Source of the DNA: Burkholderiales bacterium 68-10
GTDB taxonomy: Bacteria > Pseudomonadota > Gammaproteobacteria > Burkholderiales > Burkholderiaceae_C
Assembly: GCA_001897615.1 (NCBI GenBank)
Contig: MKTG01000057.1
Span: forward strand, 18,042 to 54,936
DNA length: 36,895 nt
Direction of reading: 5' to 3'
Positions 16,330-23,407 of the stretch are shown here, piece by piece; the first letter of the stretch is position 1; the number at the start of each line of letters is the position of its first letter. The translations under genes and the position numbers were made by a program. The notes under the pieces were generated by a model that was not told where the DNA came from, did no database searches, and saw only the letters and a list, made by a program, of their open reading frames with translations.

Positions 16330-17103
16330 ATGTTGAACCCCGACCAATTGTTTTCGCTCCGTGGCCGCAGCGCCCTTGTCACCGGTGGCTCGCGCGGCAT
16401 CGGGCGCATGATCGCCGAGGGCTTTTTGCGCGCGGGTGCGCGCGTGTACATCTCGGCGCGCAAGGCCGAGGCCTGTGATGCGACGGCCAAGGAGCTGTCG
16501 GCCATCGGGCCCTGCGTGTCGCTGCCGGCCGATGTGTCGACGCTGGACGGCATCAAGGCCCTGGTGGCGGCCTACCAGAAGCACGAACCCAGCCTCGACA
16601 TCCTGGTCAACAACGCCGGCGCGGCCTGGGGCGCGCCCTATGCCGAGTTCCCCGAAAGCGGCTGGGACAAGGTGGCCGACCTGAACCTGAAGACGCCGTT
16701 CTTTCTGACGCAGGCGCTCACGCCGCTGCTGAAGGCCGCCGCCACCGACCATCTGGCCAAGGTGATCCACATCGCCTCGATCGACGGCATCAGCGTCAAC
16801 CCCTGGGAGACCTATTCCTACGCCGCCAGCAAGGCCGGCCTGATCCACCTGACCAAGCGCATGGCGCTCACGCTGGCGCCCGAGCGCATCATCGTCAGCG
16901 CCATCGCGCCGGGGCCGTTCGCCTCAGAGATGAACAAGAGCGCGCGCGACCATGCCGACGAAGTGGCCCAGCGCACCCCGGCCGGCCGCATCGGCACGCC
17001 CGAGGACATGGCGGGCGCCGCCATCTACCTGGCCTCGCGCGCCGGCGATTACGTGGTCGGCTCGACCCTGGTGGTGGATGGCGGGGTGGCCTGGGCGAGA
17101 TAA
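16330..17103 (+). CDS. RhlG-like SDR family oxidoreductase
   Basis: The product is 257 residues: MLNPDQLFSLRGRSALVTGGSRGIGRMIAEGFL. The cofactor motif TGGSRGIG is at 18-25 and SARKAE after strand two supports NADP(H). NNAG is at 94-97 and the catalytic set is S150, Y164 and K168 (YAASK). GNDYVVGSTLVVDGG-like ending (GDYVVGSTLVVDGGVAWAR) is normal. Close to RhlG/3-oxoacyl-reductase type enzymes; the exact substrate is unknown and rhamnolipid synthesis should not be assumed. The start follows GGAGATGCTTCC, a reasonable SD. It is flanked by R2 copy A and R3 copy A. Confidence 0.9.
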   Translation: MLNPDQLFSLRGRSALVTGGSRGIGRMIAEGFLRAGARVYISARKAEACDATAKELSAIGPCVSLPADVSTLDGIKALVAAYQKHEPSLDILVNNAGAAWGAPYAEFPESGWDKVADLNLKTPFFLTQALTPLLKAAATDHLAKVIHIASIDGISVNPWETYSYAASKAGLIHLTKRMALTLAPERIIVSAIAPGPFASEMNKSARDHADEVAQRTPAGRIGTPEDMAGAAIYLASRAGDYVVGSTLVVDGGVAWAR

Positions 17104-17410
17104 AACGGCAATCCTCTGATACCAAACTGCGTTTGGAAAAATCAATCCACTGCTTTTGGAGCGTGGCGGCGTGATGGAAAAACGGTCATTGCGAGCGTCA
17201 GCGAAGCAATCCAGCAGCAACGCTGAATCGGGCGTTCTGGATTGCTTCGTCGCTACGCTCCTTGCAAAGACGACAGTTTCGATCGCATGGCCAGCGCCCG
17301 CGCGGCTTTGGCGATGATCGCAAGCGGTCAACTGCCGTTTCCAGGTTGAATCAACGCGAATGGGCATGAGCGACTGCGCCGCTGGCTTGGCCTGCGTCGC
17401 GGCCATCTGG
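17104..17410. repeat. 307-bp gap with R3 repeat, copy A (about 17185-17273)
   Basis: No gene is seen between the convergent RhlG-like and metallopeptidase genes. GTCATTGCGAGCGTCAGCGA (17185-17204), running on to AGCAATCCAG, is mirrored by CTGGATTGCTTCGTCGCTAC and GCTCCTTGCAAAGACGAC ending near 17273, with GAAGCAATCCAG as the perfect 12-bp core of the arms. This is the widespread GTCATTGCGAG type of dispersed palindromic element; a second, larger version is at 36741-36891. The remaining sequence (17104-17184, 17274-17410) shows nothing I recognise. Confidence 0.75.
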
Positions 17411-18322
17411 CTACCAGGTCGGCGCCACCGATTGCTTCAGCGCCCCGCGCCGCTCGCCGTAGTCGGGCAGCACGTCCTGCACGTGCTGCCAGAAGCGCGC
17501 GCTGTGGTTCATCTCGCGCAGGTGGGCCAGCTCGTGCACCACCACGTAGTCGATCAGCGCTTCGCTGAAGTGGATCAGGCGCCAGTTCAGGCGGATCGAG
17601 CCGTCGGCGCTGGCCGAGCCCCAGCGCGTGCCGGCCGATGACAGCGTCAGGCGCTGCCAGCGCACCTGCAGCCGCGGCGCAAAGTGGTCCAGCCGCGCGG
17701 TGAACAGGCGCCGCGCCTGGCCGAGCAGCCAGGCCTGGGTGGCGTCGCGCAGCTGGACCGCGCTGGCGGCGGCGGGCAGGCCCAGCCACAGCGTGCCTTT
17801 GCCCGCTTGCTCGGCGGCATCCAGCACCGCGCCGGCGCGGCCGTGCTGCTGGCGCGGGTCCAGCCGCAGGGTGAGCGCGCGGCCCAGATAGGGCAGCGCC
17901 GCGCCGTCGCGCCAGTCGATGCGCGCCGCCGCCTGCTCGGCCTGCCGCTGGCGGCTGGCCGACAGCTTGGCCAGCACCCAGCGCGATTTTTCGTGCAGCG
18001 CGGCTTCGACCTCGGCCACGGTGGTCCAGCGCGGCGCGCTGACCTGCAGGCCGTCGGGGCCGATGGCCAGGCCGATGGTGCGCCGGCGCCCGCGCCGAAA
18101 CAGATAGTCCACCCGCGCCGCGCCCAGCACGATGTGGCGGTTGGCCTGTGGGTGGCTGAAGCGGGCCGGGGCCAGCGCCTGGGGCAGTGGCAACGGGGCT
18201 TCGTCAACTATTAAATCAGGAGCTGCTGACGCTTGTTGGGCGGGCGAGAATGGCTGATTTTGTTGTGAATCCGGGGCGCTCCCGGCGACAGCGCCAAACA
18301 GATCGAGCAGCAGCTGTCGCAT
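17411..18322 (-). CDS. YgjP/DUF45-type zinc metallopeptidase (M48-like)
   Basis: The product is 303 residues. The DUF45/WLM region covers about 75-300. The zinc site is H263-E264-x-x-H267 with a third His at 273 (VHELAHLREMNHSARFW), and VRWQRLTLSSAGTRWGSASADGSIRLNWRLI is a typical YgjP run. Role unknown; relatives are also listed as M48 family metallopeptidases. The N-terminal 40 residues are an unconserved lead, of which residues 21-39 (QNQPFSPAQQASAAPDLIV) are encoded by R1 copy e in frame. The gene is 21 bp downstream of plsC and likely the last in its operon. Confidence 0.88.
   Translation of the reverse strand: MRQLLLDLFGAVAGSAPDSQQNQPFSPAQQASAAPDLIVDEAPLPLPQALAPARFSHPQANRHIVLGAARVDYLFRRGRRRTIGLAIGPDGLQVSAPRWTTVAEVEAALHEKSRWVLAKLSASRQRQAEQAAARIDWRDGAALPYLGRALTLRLDPRQQHGRAGAVLDAAEQAGKGTLWLGLPAAASAVQLRDATQAWLLGQARRLFTARLDHFAPRLQVRWQRLTLSSAGTRWGSASADGSIRLNWRLIHFSEALIDYVVVHELAHLREMNHSARFWQHVQDVLPDYGERRGALKQSVAPTW
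18206..18262 (+). repeat. R1 hairpin repeat, copy e (inside metallopeptidase gene)
   Basis: The sequence runs ACTATTAAATCAGGAGCTGC, then TGACGCTTGTTGGGCGGGCG, then AGAATGGCTGATTTTG. It matches R1 (AT-rich flank, GAGCTGCTGGCGCTTG, loop, second arm, GGC.GATTTTG) although the second arm is decayed. It lies in frame in codons 21-39, far from the catalytic domain, and is AT-rich against its surroundings. Confidence 0.7.
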
Positions 18323-18343
18323 GGCCGGGTGGGGGTGCGTCTC

Positions 18344-19117
18344 TCAGGCGCTGGGCCGCACGCTGGAGCGCACGGCGGCGCCGCCGGGGTAGGCCTCGGG
18401 GTCCAGCCGCAGCATCTCGGCCTCGATCCAGGCCTCGACCTCGCGCATCAACTCGTGCGGCTTGCGGCCGGCGGTGACGATCGGCGGGCCGATGGAAATG
18501 TCGACCACGCCGGGGCGCTTGACGAAGGCCTTGCGCGGCCAGCAGCGCGCCGAGGTGACGGCCACGGGGATGATGGGCACGCCGCATTCGACGGCCAGGC
18601 GCGCGCCGCTGCTCTGGTAGCTGCCTTTTTCGCCGCGCGGGATGCGCGTGCCCTCGGGGAACATGATCACCCACACGCCCTGGCCCAGCAGGCGCCGGCC
18701 CTGCTCGACCACCTTGTGGAAGGACTCGATGCGCGCGCCGCGGTCGATGTGGATCATGTCCAGCCGCCCGATGGCCCAGCCGAAGAAGGGGATGCGCAGC
18801 AGCTCGCGCTTGAACACATAGGCCAGCGGGTGCGGCATCAGCGGCGGCATGCAGAAGGTCTCCCAGGCCGACTGGTGCTTGACCAGCAGCACGGCGCCGG
18901 CGGCCGGGTCTTGCGGCAGGTGGTGCAGGCCGCTGACGCGGTTGCGGATGCCCAGGATCCAGCGCCCGCCGTGCATCACCGCCGCCAGCCAGGCACGGCA
19001 GATGCGGTACAGGCGCGGCTTGCCGACGAAGGGCGCCAGCAGCACCACCCCCGTGGCCCAGGGGATGACGGTGAGCGCCATCCACAGCAGGTGCAGCAGG
19101 GAGCGGATCAGGTTCAT
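18344..19117 (-). CDS. plsC: 1-acyl-sn-glycerol-3-phosphate acyltransferase (PlsC family)
   Basis: The product is 257 residues, adding the second acyl chain in phosphatidic acid synthesis at the inner membrane. An N-terminal hydrophobic helix (about 4-30) precedes acyltransferase block I, KHQSAWETF, with the HX4E form in place of HX4D; block II is FKRELLRIPFFGWAIGRLDMIHIDR, block III MFPEGTRIPRG and block IV CGVPIIPVAV. To my recollection the KHQS-WE variant is normal in Burkholderiales relatives. The gene follows gmhB by 57 bp and precedes the metallopeptidase gene by 21 bp. Confidence 0.92.
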   Translation of the reverse strand: MNLIRSLLHLLWMALTVIPWATGVVLLAPFVGKPRLYRICRAWLAAVMHGGRWILGIRNRVSGLHHLPQDPAAGAVLLVKHQSAWETFCMPPLMPHPLAYVFKRELLRIPFFGWAIGRLDMIHIDRGARIESFHKVVEQGRRLLGQGVWVIMFPEGTRIPRGEKGSYQSSGARLAVECGVPIIPVAVTSARCWPRKAFVKRPGVVDISIGPPIVTAGRKPHELMREVEAWIEAEMLRLDPEAYPGGAAVRSSVRPSA

Positions 19118-19152
19118 GGGTTCTCAGGGGTTCGCGCCCGCCGGGCGTGCAC

Positions 19153-19176
19153 AAGGCGCTATATCAATGATAGCTT
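19153..19176. repeat. R1 flank-type fragment at gmhB 3' end (copy l, partial)
   Basis: AAGGCGCTATATCAATGATAGCTT includes the small hairpin GCTAT-atcaat-GATAGC, close to the AAGCTATTGTTTATATAGC flank of R1 copy a. The gmhB stop codon TAA (19175-19177) overlaps its edge. It is too short to be sure it belongs to the R1 family. Confidence 0.4.
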
Positions 19177-19753
19177 AAGGGCTCGGGGCGGCGCCTTGCC
19201 GCACGTCGGGCTCGCCCACCAGCGCGCTGGCAAAGGCCGCCAGGTCGGCATGCACGCGGGTGCCCGCCGGGTAGGCCGGCGGCAGCGGCGCGGTGGTGCT
19301 GGGGGCGTGCAGGCCGGTCAGCACCAGGTGCGGCACGCAGCCGGCGGCGTGCGCCGCCTGCACGTCGCGCTCGCTGTCGCCCACGGCGTGCACCTGGCGC
19401 AGATCCACCCGGTAACGCTCGCCGATCTGCTGGAACAGGCCCGGCAGCGGCTTGCGGCAGGCGCAGCCCTCGTCGGCCGCGTGCGGGCAGAAGAACATGG
19501 CGTCCACCCGGCCGCCGACGGCCGCCAGCTGCTTGTGCATGCGCGCCTGGATGGCGTTGAGCGCCGCCATGTCGAACAGCCCGCGCCCCAGCCCCGGCAT
19601 GTTGGCGGCGATCACCACCTGCCAGCCCGCCTGATTGAGCCGGGCGACGGCGTCCAGCGCGCCGGGCAGCGGCTCCCAGTCGTCGGGCGACTGCAGGTAG
19701 CCCTCGCGTTCGACGCACAGCGTGCCGTCGCGGTCCAGGATGACGAGCTTCAT
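19175..19753 (-). CDS. gmhB: D-glycero-D-manno-heptose 1,7-bisphosphate 7-phosphatase
   Basis: The product is 192 residues of the HAD family, removing the C7 phosphate during ADP-heptose synthesis for LPS inner core. Motif I is LDRDGTL (6-12), a zinc-binding CPH...CAC cluster (CPHAADEGCACRKP) and the motif III Lys in CRKP are present, as is motif IV GDSERDVQAA. Motif II is odd: relatives have TNQSG (E. coli VVVTNQSGIARG) but here it is AANMPGLGRG, so the conserved Thr is Ala. ATG 19753 directly begins MKLVILDRDG. Located after glyS and an orphan membrane protein, before plsC, the usual betaproteobacterial order. Confidence 0.9.
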   Translation of the reverse strand: MKLVILDRDGTLCVEREGYLQSPDDWEPLPGALDAVARLNQAGWQVVIAANMPGLGRGLFDMAALNAIQARMHKQLAAVGGRVDAMFFCPHAADEGCACRKPLPGLFQQIGERYRVDLRQVHAVGDSERDVQAAHAAGCVPHLVLTGLHAPSTTAPLPPAYPAGTRVHADLAAFASALVGEPDVRQGAAPSP

Positions 19754-19761
19754 GCCGGCGA

Positions 19762-20385
19762 TTATCCGCCGCTGGCCGGCGTCAGCTGGCCCCAGCGGCC
19801 CCACCAGCGCCCGGCCTGCCAGCGCAGCCCGGCCGCGCGGCCCGGGGCGAAGGCGGTGGCCGGCTGGCCCTCGGCCAGCAGGCGCATCGGGGTGGCGGCG
19901 CCGGGCAGCTCGAAGTAGACCTCGGCGCCGCCCGGGCCGCGCGCGCTGGCGGGCACTTCGCCCACCAGCAGCACGCGCACGTGCTGTGCCGGCAGCGGCT
20001 GGCGGCCGGCGCGGTTCAGGTGGCTGGCCACCAGCGCGGCGCCCGCGCCCAGGCAGGCCAGCAGCCACAGCGCCAATACCCAGGGGCGCAGGCGCGCCCA
20101 GCCCCAGCGGCGCAGCGCCGGCCGCAGGCCCAAGCGCAGCAGCAGCGCCAGGCCCAGCACGCCCAGCAGCGCCAGCGCCGCCGGCCGCGCCGCCGCCCAC
20201 ATGGCCTGCGCCGGATCGGACACCAGGGTGGCCGGGCGCAGCGGCTGCAGGCTGGCGCTGTCGGCGTCGGCCAGCGCCTGCAGCAGCGCGCGCAGCAGCA
20301 GCACCGCCAGCGGCGGCGCCAGCAGCCAGCTCAGGCCGCGCCAGCCGATGGCGGCGGCGGGCGCGGCGGCGGGCGGCGGGCTCAC
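19762..20385 (-). CDS. hypothetical membrane protein
   Basis: The product is 207 residues. Two or three hydrophobic segments are visible (about 17-37 WLLAPPLAVLLLRALL, 68-85 AALALLGVLGLALLLRL and 100-120 VLALWLLACLGAGAALVASH). They are followed by a C-terminal soluble part with AEVYFELPGAATPMRLLAEGQPA and a Trp-rich end. I do not recognise the family. The start codon overlaps the glyS stop by 4 bp (ATGA-type overlap, 20382-20385), and gmhB begins 8 bp after its stop, so it is translated with both. It is probably real on this packing; function unknown. Confidence 0.7.
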   Translation of the reverse strand: MSPPPAAAPAAAIGWRGLSWLLAPPLAVLLLRALLQALADADSASLQPLRPATLVSDPAQAMWAAARPAALALLGVLGLALLLRLGLRPALRRWGWARLRPWVLALWLLACLGAGAALVASHLNRAGRQPLPAQHVRVLLVGEVPASARGPGGAEVYFELPGAATPMRLLAEGQPATAFAPGRAAGLRWQAGRWWGRWGQLTPASGG

Positions 20386-22556
20386 CCGGCCAGCCGCGCC
20401 AGGTCGGCCACGCGGTTCATGGCCTGGTGCAGGCGCTTGAGCAGGCCCTGGCGGTTCAGGCGCAGATCGGCCTGCTCGGCGTTGACCATGACGTGGTCGA
20501 AGAAGGCGTCCACCGGCGCGCGCAGCGCGGCCAGCGTTTGCAGCGAGGCGGTGTAGTCGCCGCGCTCGAACTGCGCGTCGGCCCGCGGCACCACCTGTTG
20601 CAGCGCCGCGTACAGCGCCTGCTCGGCCGGCTCCTGGAGCAGCAGCTCGCTGACGTGGGCGTCCACCGCGCTTTCGGCCTCGGCCTTCTTCAGGATGTTG
20701 CCGATGCGCTTGTTGGCGGCGGCCAGGGCCGGGGCCTCGGGCAGCAGGGCGAAGGCGCGCACGGCGTCGAGGTGCGGGTGCACCTGAGACAGGCGCTGCG
20801 GGCGCAGGGCCAGCACGGCATCCACCTCCTGGGCGCTGAAGCCCTGCTCGCGCAGGCTGCCGGCCAGGCGGTCATGGATGAACTTGCCGGCCAGCTCGTC
20901 CGTGACCAGCTGCGGGTTGAAATCGGGCTTGCCGGCGAACGTCCCCGCCGCCGCGTCGATCAACGCCGACAGCTGCAGCGGCAGCTCCTGCTCGACCAGC
21001 ATGCGGATCACCCCCAGCGCATGCCGGCGCAGCGCGAACGGATCGCGATCGCCCGTGGGCAGGTTGCCGATGCCGAACATGCCCACCAGCGTCTCCAGCT
21101 TGTCGGCCAGCGCCACCACGGTGCCGACCATGCCGCGCGGCAGCTCGTCGCCGGCAAAGCGCGGCTTGTAGTGGTCTTCGATGGCGAAGGCGATGTCTTC
21201 GGACAGGCCGTCGTGGCGCGCGTAGTAGCCGCCCATGACGCCCTGCAGCTCGGGGAATTCGCCCACCATGTCGGTCAGCAGGTCGGCCTTGGCCAGCTTG
21301 GCGGCGGTGTCGGCCGCCTGCGCCAGCGCGGGCCCGCCCAGCTGCTGGCCAATGGCGCGGGCGATGGCGCGCACGCGCTCGGTGCGTTCGCCCTGCGTGC
21401 CCAGCTTGCCGTGGTAGACCACCTGCGCCAGCTGCGGCACGCGGCTGTCCAGCGTTTTCTTGCGGTCCTGGTCGAAGAAGAACTTGGCGTCCTGCAGGCG
21501 CGGGCGCACCACGCGCTCGTTGCCGCTGATGACGGCGCTGGGGTCTTGCGGGCTGATGTTGCTGACCACCAGAAACTGGTGTGTCAACTTGCCTGCGCCG
21601 TCCAGCAGTGGAAAGTACTTCTGGTTGGCCTTCATGGTCAGGATCAGGCATTCCTGCGGCACTTGCAGGAACTCGGGCTCGAACTGGCACACCAGCACGT
21701 TGGGGCGCTCGACCAGGGCTGTCACCTCATCCAGCAACGCTTCATCCTTGATAGCTGTCAGCGCTTGCCCAGCCTGCGCCGCAGCCGTTTTCAATTGGGA
21801 TTCGATGAGTGCGCGGCGCTCGTCGAACGAGGCGATCACGGCGCCCTGCTCGCGCAGGATGCTGGCGTAGCGGTCGGCGTGGTCGATCGTGATCGGGTCT
21901 TGGGCGGCCTCGAAGCGGTGGCCGTGCGTGGCGCGGCCGGCCTGCAGGCCCAGCGCGGTCACCGGCACCACGGCGTCGCCGTGCAGCGCCAGCAGACCGT
22001 GCGCCGGGCGCACGAACTGCACGCTGTCCCAGCCCGGCAGCGCCGTGCCCTGGTGCAGCTGGTAGGTCATGACCTTGGGGATGGGCAGGTGCGTCAGGGC
22101 CTGGTGCAACGCCTTTTGCAGGCCGTCGGCCAGCGTCACGCCGGGCAGCACCGTGTCGACAAACAGCGCCTCGGCCTTGCCGTCGGGCGCGCGCTGCAGC
22201 GTGGGCACGGCGGCGGCGTCCAGCCCCAGCGCGGCCAGCTTTTTCAGCAGCGCGGCGGTGGGCTGGCCGCTGGCGTCCAGCCCCACGGCCACCGGCATCA
22301 GCTTTTGCCGCTGCGCCTGGTCGGCGGCGCGCGCGGCCACCTGCGTGATGTGCACCGCCAGGCGGCGCGGCGTGGCAAACGGGGTGACGGCGGCGTTGGA
22401 GCCGCTCAGGCCCTGCGCCTGCAGCGCGTCGAACAATTGCTGGGCGAAGGCCTGGCCCAGTTTCTTCAGCGCCTTGGGGGGCAGCTCTTCGACGAACAGT
22501 TCGACCAGCAGCGGGGCCGTGGCAGCAAAGGGGACAGGACTGGCGGAAGCGGCCAT
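20382..22556 (-). CDS. glyS: glycyl-tRNA synthetase beta subunit
   Basis: The product is 724 residues; with GlyQ it forms the bacterial alpha2beta2 enzyme charging tRNA-Gly. It starts LLVELFVEELPPKALKKLGQAFA, with TPFATPRRLAVHI, VQFVRPAHGLLAL, ERPNVLVCQFEPEFLQVPQECLILTMKANQKYFPL and the HD-like GDRDPFALRRHALGVIRM. The C-terminal anticodon-binding domain includes FFDHVMVNAEQADLRLNRQGLLKRL. It is slightly longer than E. coli GlyS (689). Codons for about residues 254-269 (TAAAQAGQALTAIKD) coincide with R1 copy f. It is separated from glyQ by a toxin-antitoxin pair. ATG 22556 follows a weak SD. Confidence 0.97.
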   Translation of the reverse strand: MAASASPVPFAATAPLLVELFVEELPPKALKKLGQAFAQQLFDALQAQGLSGSNAAVTPFATPRRLAVHITQVAARAADQAQRQKLMPVAVGLDASGQPTAALLKKLAALGLDAAAVPTLQRAPDGKAEALFVDTVLPGVTLADGLQKALHQALTHLPIPKVMTYQLHQGTALPGWDSVQFVRPAHGLLALHGDAVVPVTALGLQAGRATHGHRFEAAQDPITIDHADRYASILREQGAVIASFDERRALIESQLKTAAAQAGQALTAIKDEALLDEVTALVERPNVLVCQFEPEFLQVPQECLILTMKANQKYFPLLDGAGKLTHQFLVVSNISPQDPSAVISGNERVVRPRLQDAKFFFDQDRKKTLDSRVPQLAQVVYHGKLGTQGERTERVRAIARAIGQQLGGPALAQAADTAAKLAKADLLTDMVGEFPELQGVMGGYYARHDGLSEDIAFAIEDHYKPRFAGDELPRGMVGTVVALADKLETLVGMFGIGNLPTGDRDPFALRRHALGVIRMLVEQELPLQLSALIDAAAGTFAGKPDFNPQLVTDELAGKFIHDRLAGSLREQGFSAQEVDAVLALRPQRLSQVHPHLDAVRAFALLPEAPALAAANKRIGNILKKAEAESAVDAHVSELLLQEPAEQALYAALQQVVPRADAQFERGDYTASLQTLAALRAPVDAFFDHVMVNAEQADLRLNRQGLLKRLHQAMNRVADLARLAG
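21748..21795 (+). repeat. R1 hairpin repeat, copy f (inside glyS)
   Basis: The sequence runs CTTGATAGCTGTCAGCGCTT, then GCCCAGCCTGCGCCGCAGCC, then GTTTTCAA. It matches R1 as in the intact copy at 36671-36719 (TTGATAGCTG...GCGCT, loop, second arm, GCAGCC.ATTTT). It is in frame in glyS, encoding roughly residues 254-269 on the other strand, in a segment joining conserved blocks. Confidence 0.7.
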
Positions 22557-22570
22557 GGTGGTTTCTTCAA

Positions 22571-23026
22571 TCACGAAAATGAAATGGTGCGAAAGCCCAG
22601 CCTCCGCGCGTTGGCCTGCATGGTGGCGTCCAGCGTGGCGACGGCCTTGCAGCCGTGGCGCTGTGCCACGGCCAGATGCAGCGCGTCGCCACCGCGCAGG
22701 CCACGGGCGGGCTGCGCGGCCCACTGGGCGGCTTCGATGAAATCGGCTTCGATGAGGTTGAGGCGGTTCACCGCGGCCATCAGGTCGGCGAAGCGCTCCT
22801 GCGCGCGGCGCGCCTGTGCCGCGTTGAGGGCTTTCTTGCGCAACTGGATGCCCAGCGCGCTGGCGAATTCGGTTTCGGCCCACCAGGCGGTGCCCAGGCG
22901 CGTCAGATCGGCGGTTTGCAGCCACTCCATCGCAGGCGCGCTCTCGGCCTGGTTGAAGCCATAGGCGCACCAGACGCTGGTGTCCACGTAGGTGGCCTCG
23001 AAGCGAGGTCTGAGCGAGACGGCCAT
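22571..23026 (-). CDS. vapC: PIN-domain ribonuclease toxin, VapC type
   Basis: The product is 151 residues. The PIN acidic residues are D15 (YVDTSVW), E51/E53 (WWAETEFASAL), D114 (RGGDALHLAVA) and D133 (TLDATM), so the metal-dependent RNase site looks intact. VapC toxins typically cut tRNA or rRNA and are held inactive by the adjacent VapB. The antitoxin gene ends 12 bp upstream. The pair sits between glyQ and glyS. Target is not predictable from sequence. Confidence 0.88.
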   Translation of the reverse strand: MAVSLRPRFEATYVDTSVWCAYGFNQAESAPAMEWLQTADLTRLGTAWWAETEFASALGIQLRKKALNAAQARRAQERFADLMAAVNRLNLIEADFIEAAQWAAQPARGLRGGDALHLAVAQRHGCKAVATLDATMQANARRLGFRTISFS

Positions 23027-23038
23027 TGAAGAATCGAA

Positions 23039-23326
23039 TCAATAACGCGCGCTGGCACGCACTTCCTCGATCACCGATTCGGTGCGCGGCATGGTGGCCA
23101 GATGCTCGCGCATGCGCTGGATCAGCTCTTGCTTGCTCAGCTTGGGCCGCGAGCGGCGCGCGCGCAGTTGCAGGCTGCCGTCATCGCCAGCCTGCACTTG
23201 CAGCACGTCGCCCTCGCCCACGCCCAGCTGGCGCGCCAGCGCCACGGGCAGGCGCACCGCCAGGCTGTTGCCCCAGCGGCTGACGTTCAGCTCCAGCCCT
23301 TGTGCGGGCAGATCGTTGGCACCCAT
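23039..23326 (-). CDS. vapB: AbrB/MazE-fold antitoxin, VapB type
   Basis: The product is 95 residues. A swapped-hairpin DNA-binding domain is seen at about 8-50 (LELNVSRWGNSLAVRLPVALARQLGVGEGDVLQVQ), followed by a flexible C-terminal region that should wrap the toxin (KLSKQELIQRMREHLATMPRTESVIEEV). The start at 23326 has a strong SD, AAGGAG, 5 bases upstream; an in-frame GTG at 23353 is less likely. It should repress its own promoter, where an inverted repeat and direct repeats are seen. Promoter lies in the 81-bp gap after glyQ. Confidence 0.88.
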   Translation of the reverse strand: MGANDLPAQGLELNVSRWGNSLAVRLPVALARQLGVGEGDVLQVQAGDDGSLQLRARRSRPKLSKQELIQRMREHLATMPRTESVIEEVRASARY

Positions 23327-23340
23327 GGCGGCTCCTTGGG

Positions 23341-23368
23341 ATTGTAGATACACGGCTCTACATTGTAG
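23341..23368 (-). promoter_or_regulatory. vapBC promoter/operator
   Basis: ATTGTAG occurs twice as a direct repeat (23341-23347 and 23362-23368), and TGTAGA (23343-23348) with TCTACA (23357-23362) forms an inverted repeat. On the minus strand ATTGTA reads TACAAT, a good -10 box; the copy at 23362-23367 would give a leader of about 30 nt to the vapB ATG. No good -35 is seen. Overlap of repeats with the -10 suits autoregulation by the antitoxin. Confidence 0.5.
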
Positions 23369-23407
23369 CGGGCGCCCGGCCCACGCGCGGCTGCGCGGCG
23401 AGCGTGC

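Noticed and set aside
18344-19117. Broken PlsC because block I has HX4E instead of HX4D
   Set aside because: The KHQS-WE form appears, to my recollection, in intact Burkholderiales relatives, and all other blocks are present.
19722-22964. A 1080-codon open frame on the plus strand
   Set aside because: It is antisense to glyS, the orphan membrane protein gene and part of vapC, rich in Arg/Gln/His with no domain; glyS is unmistakable on the other strand.
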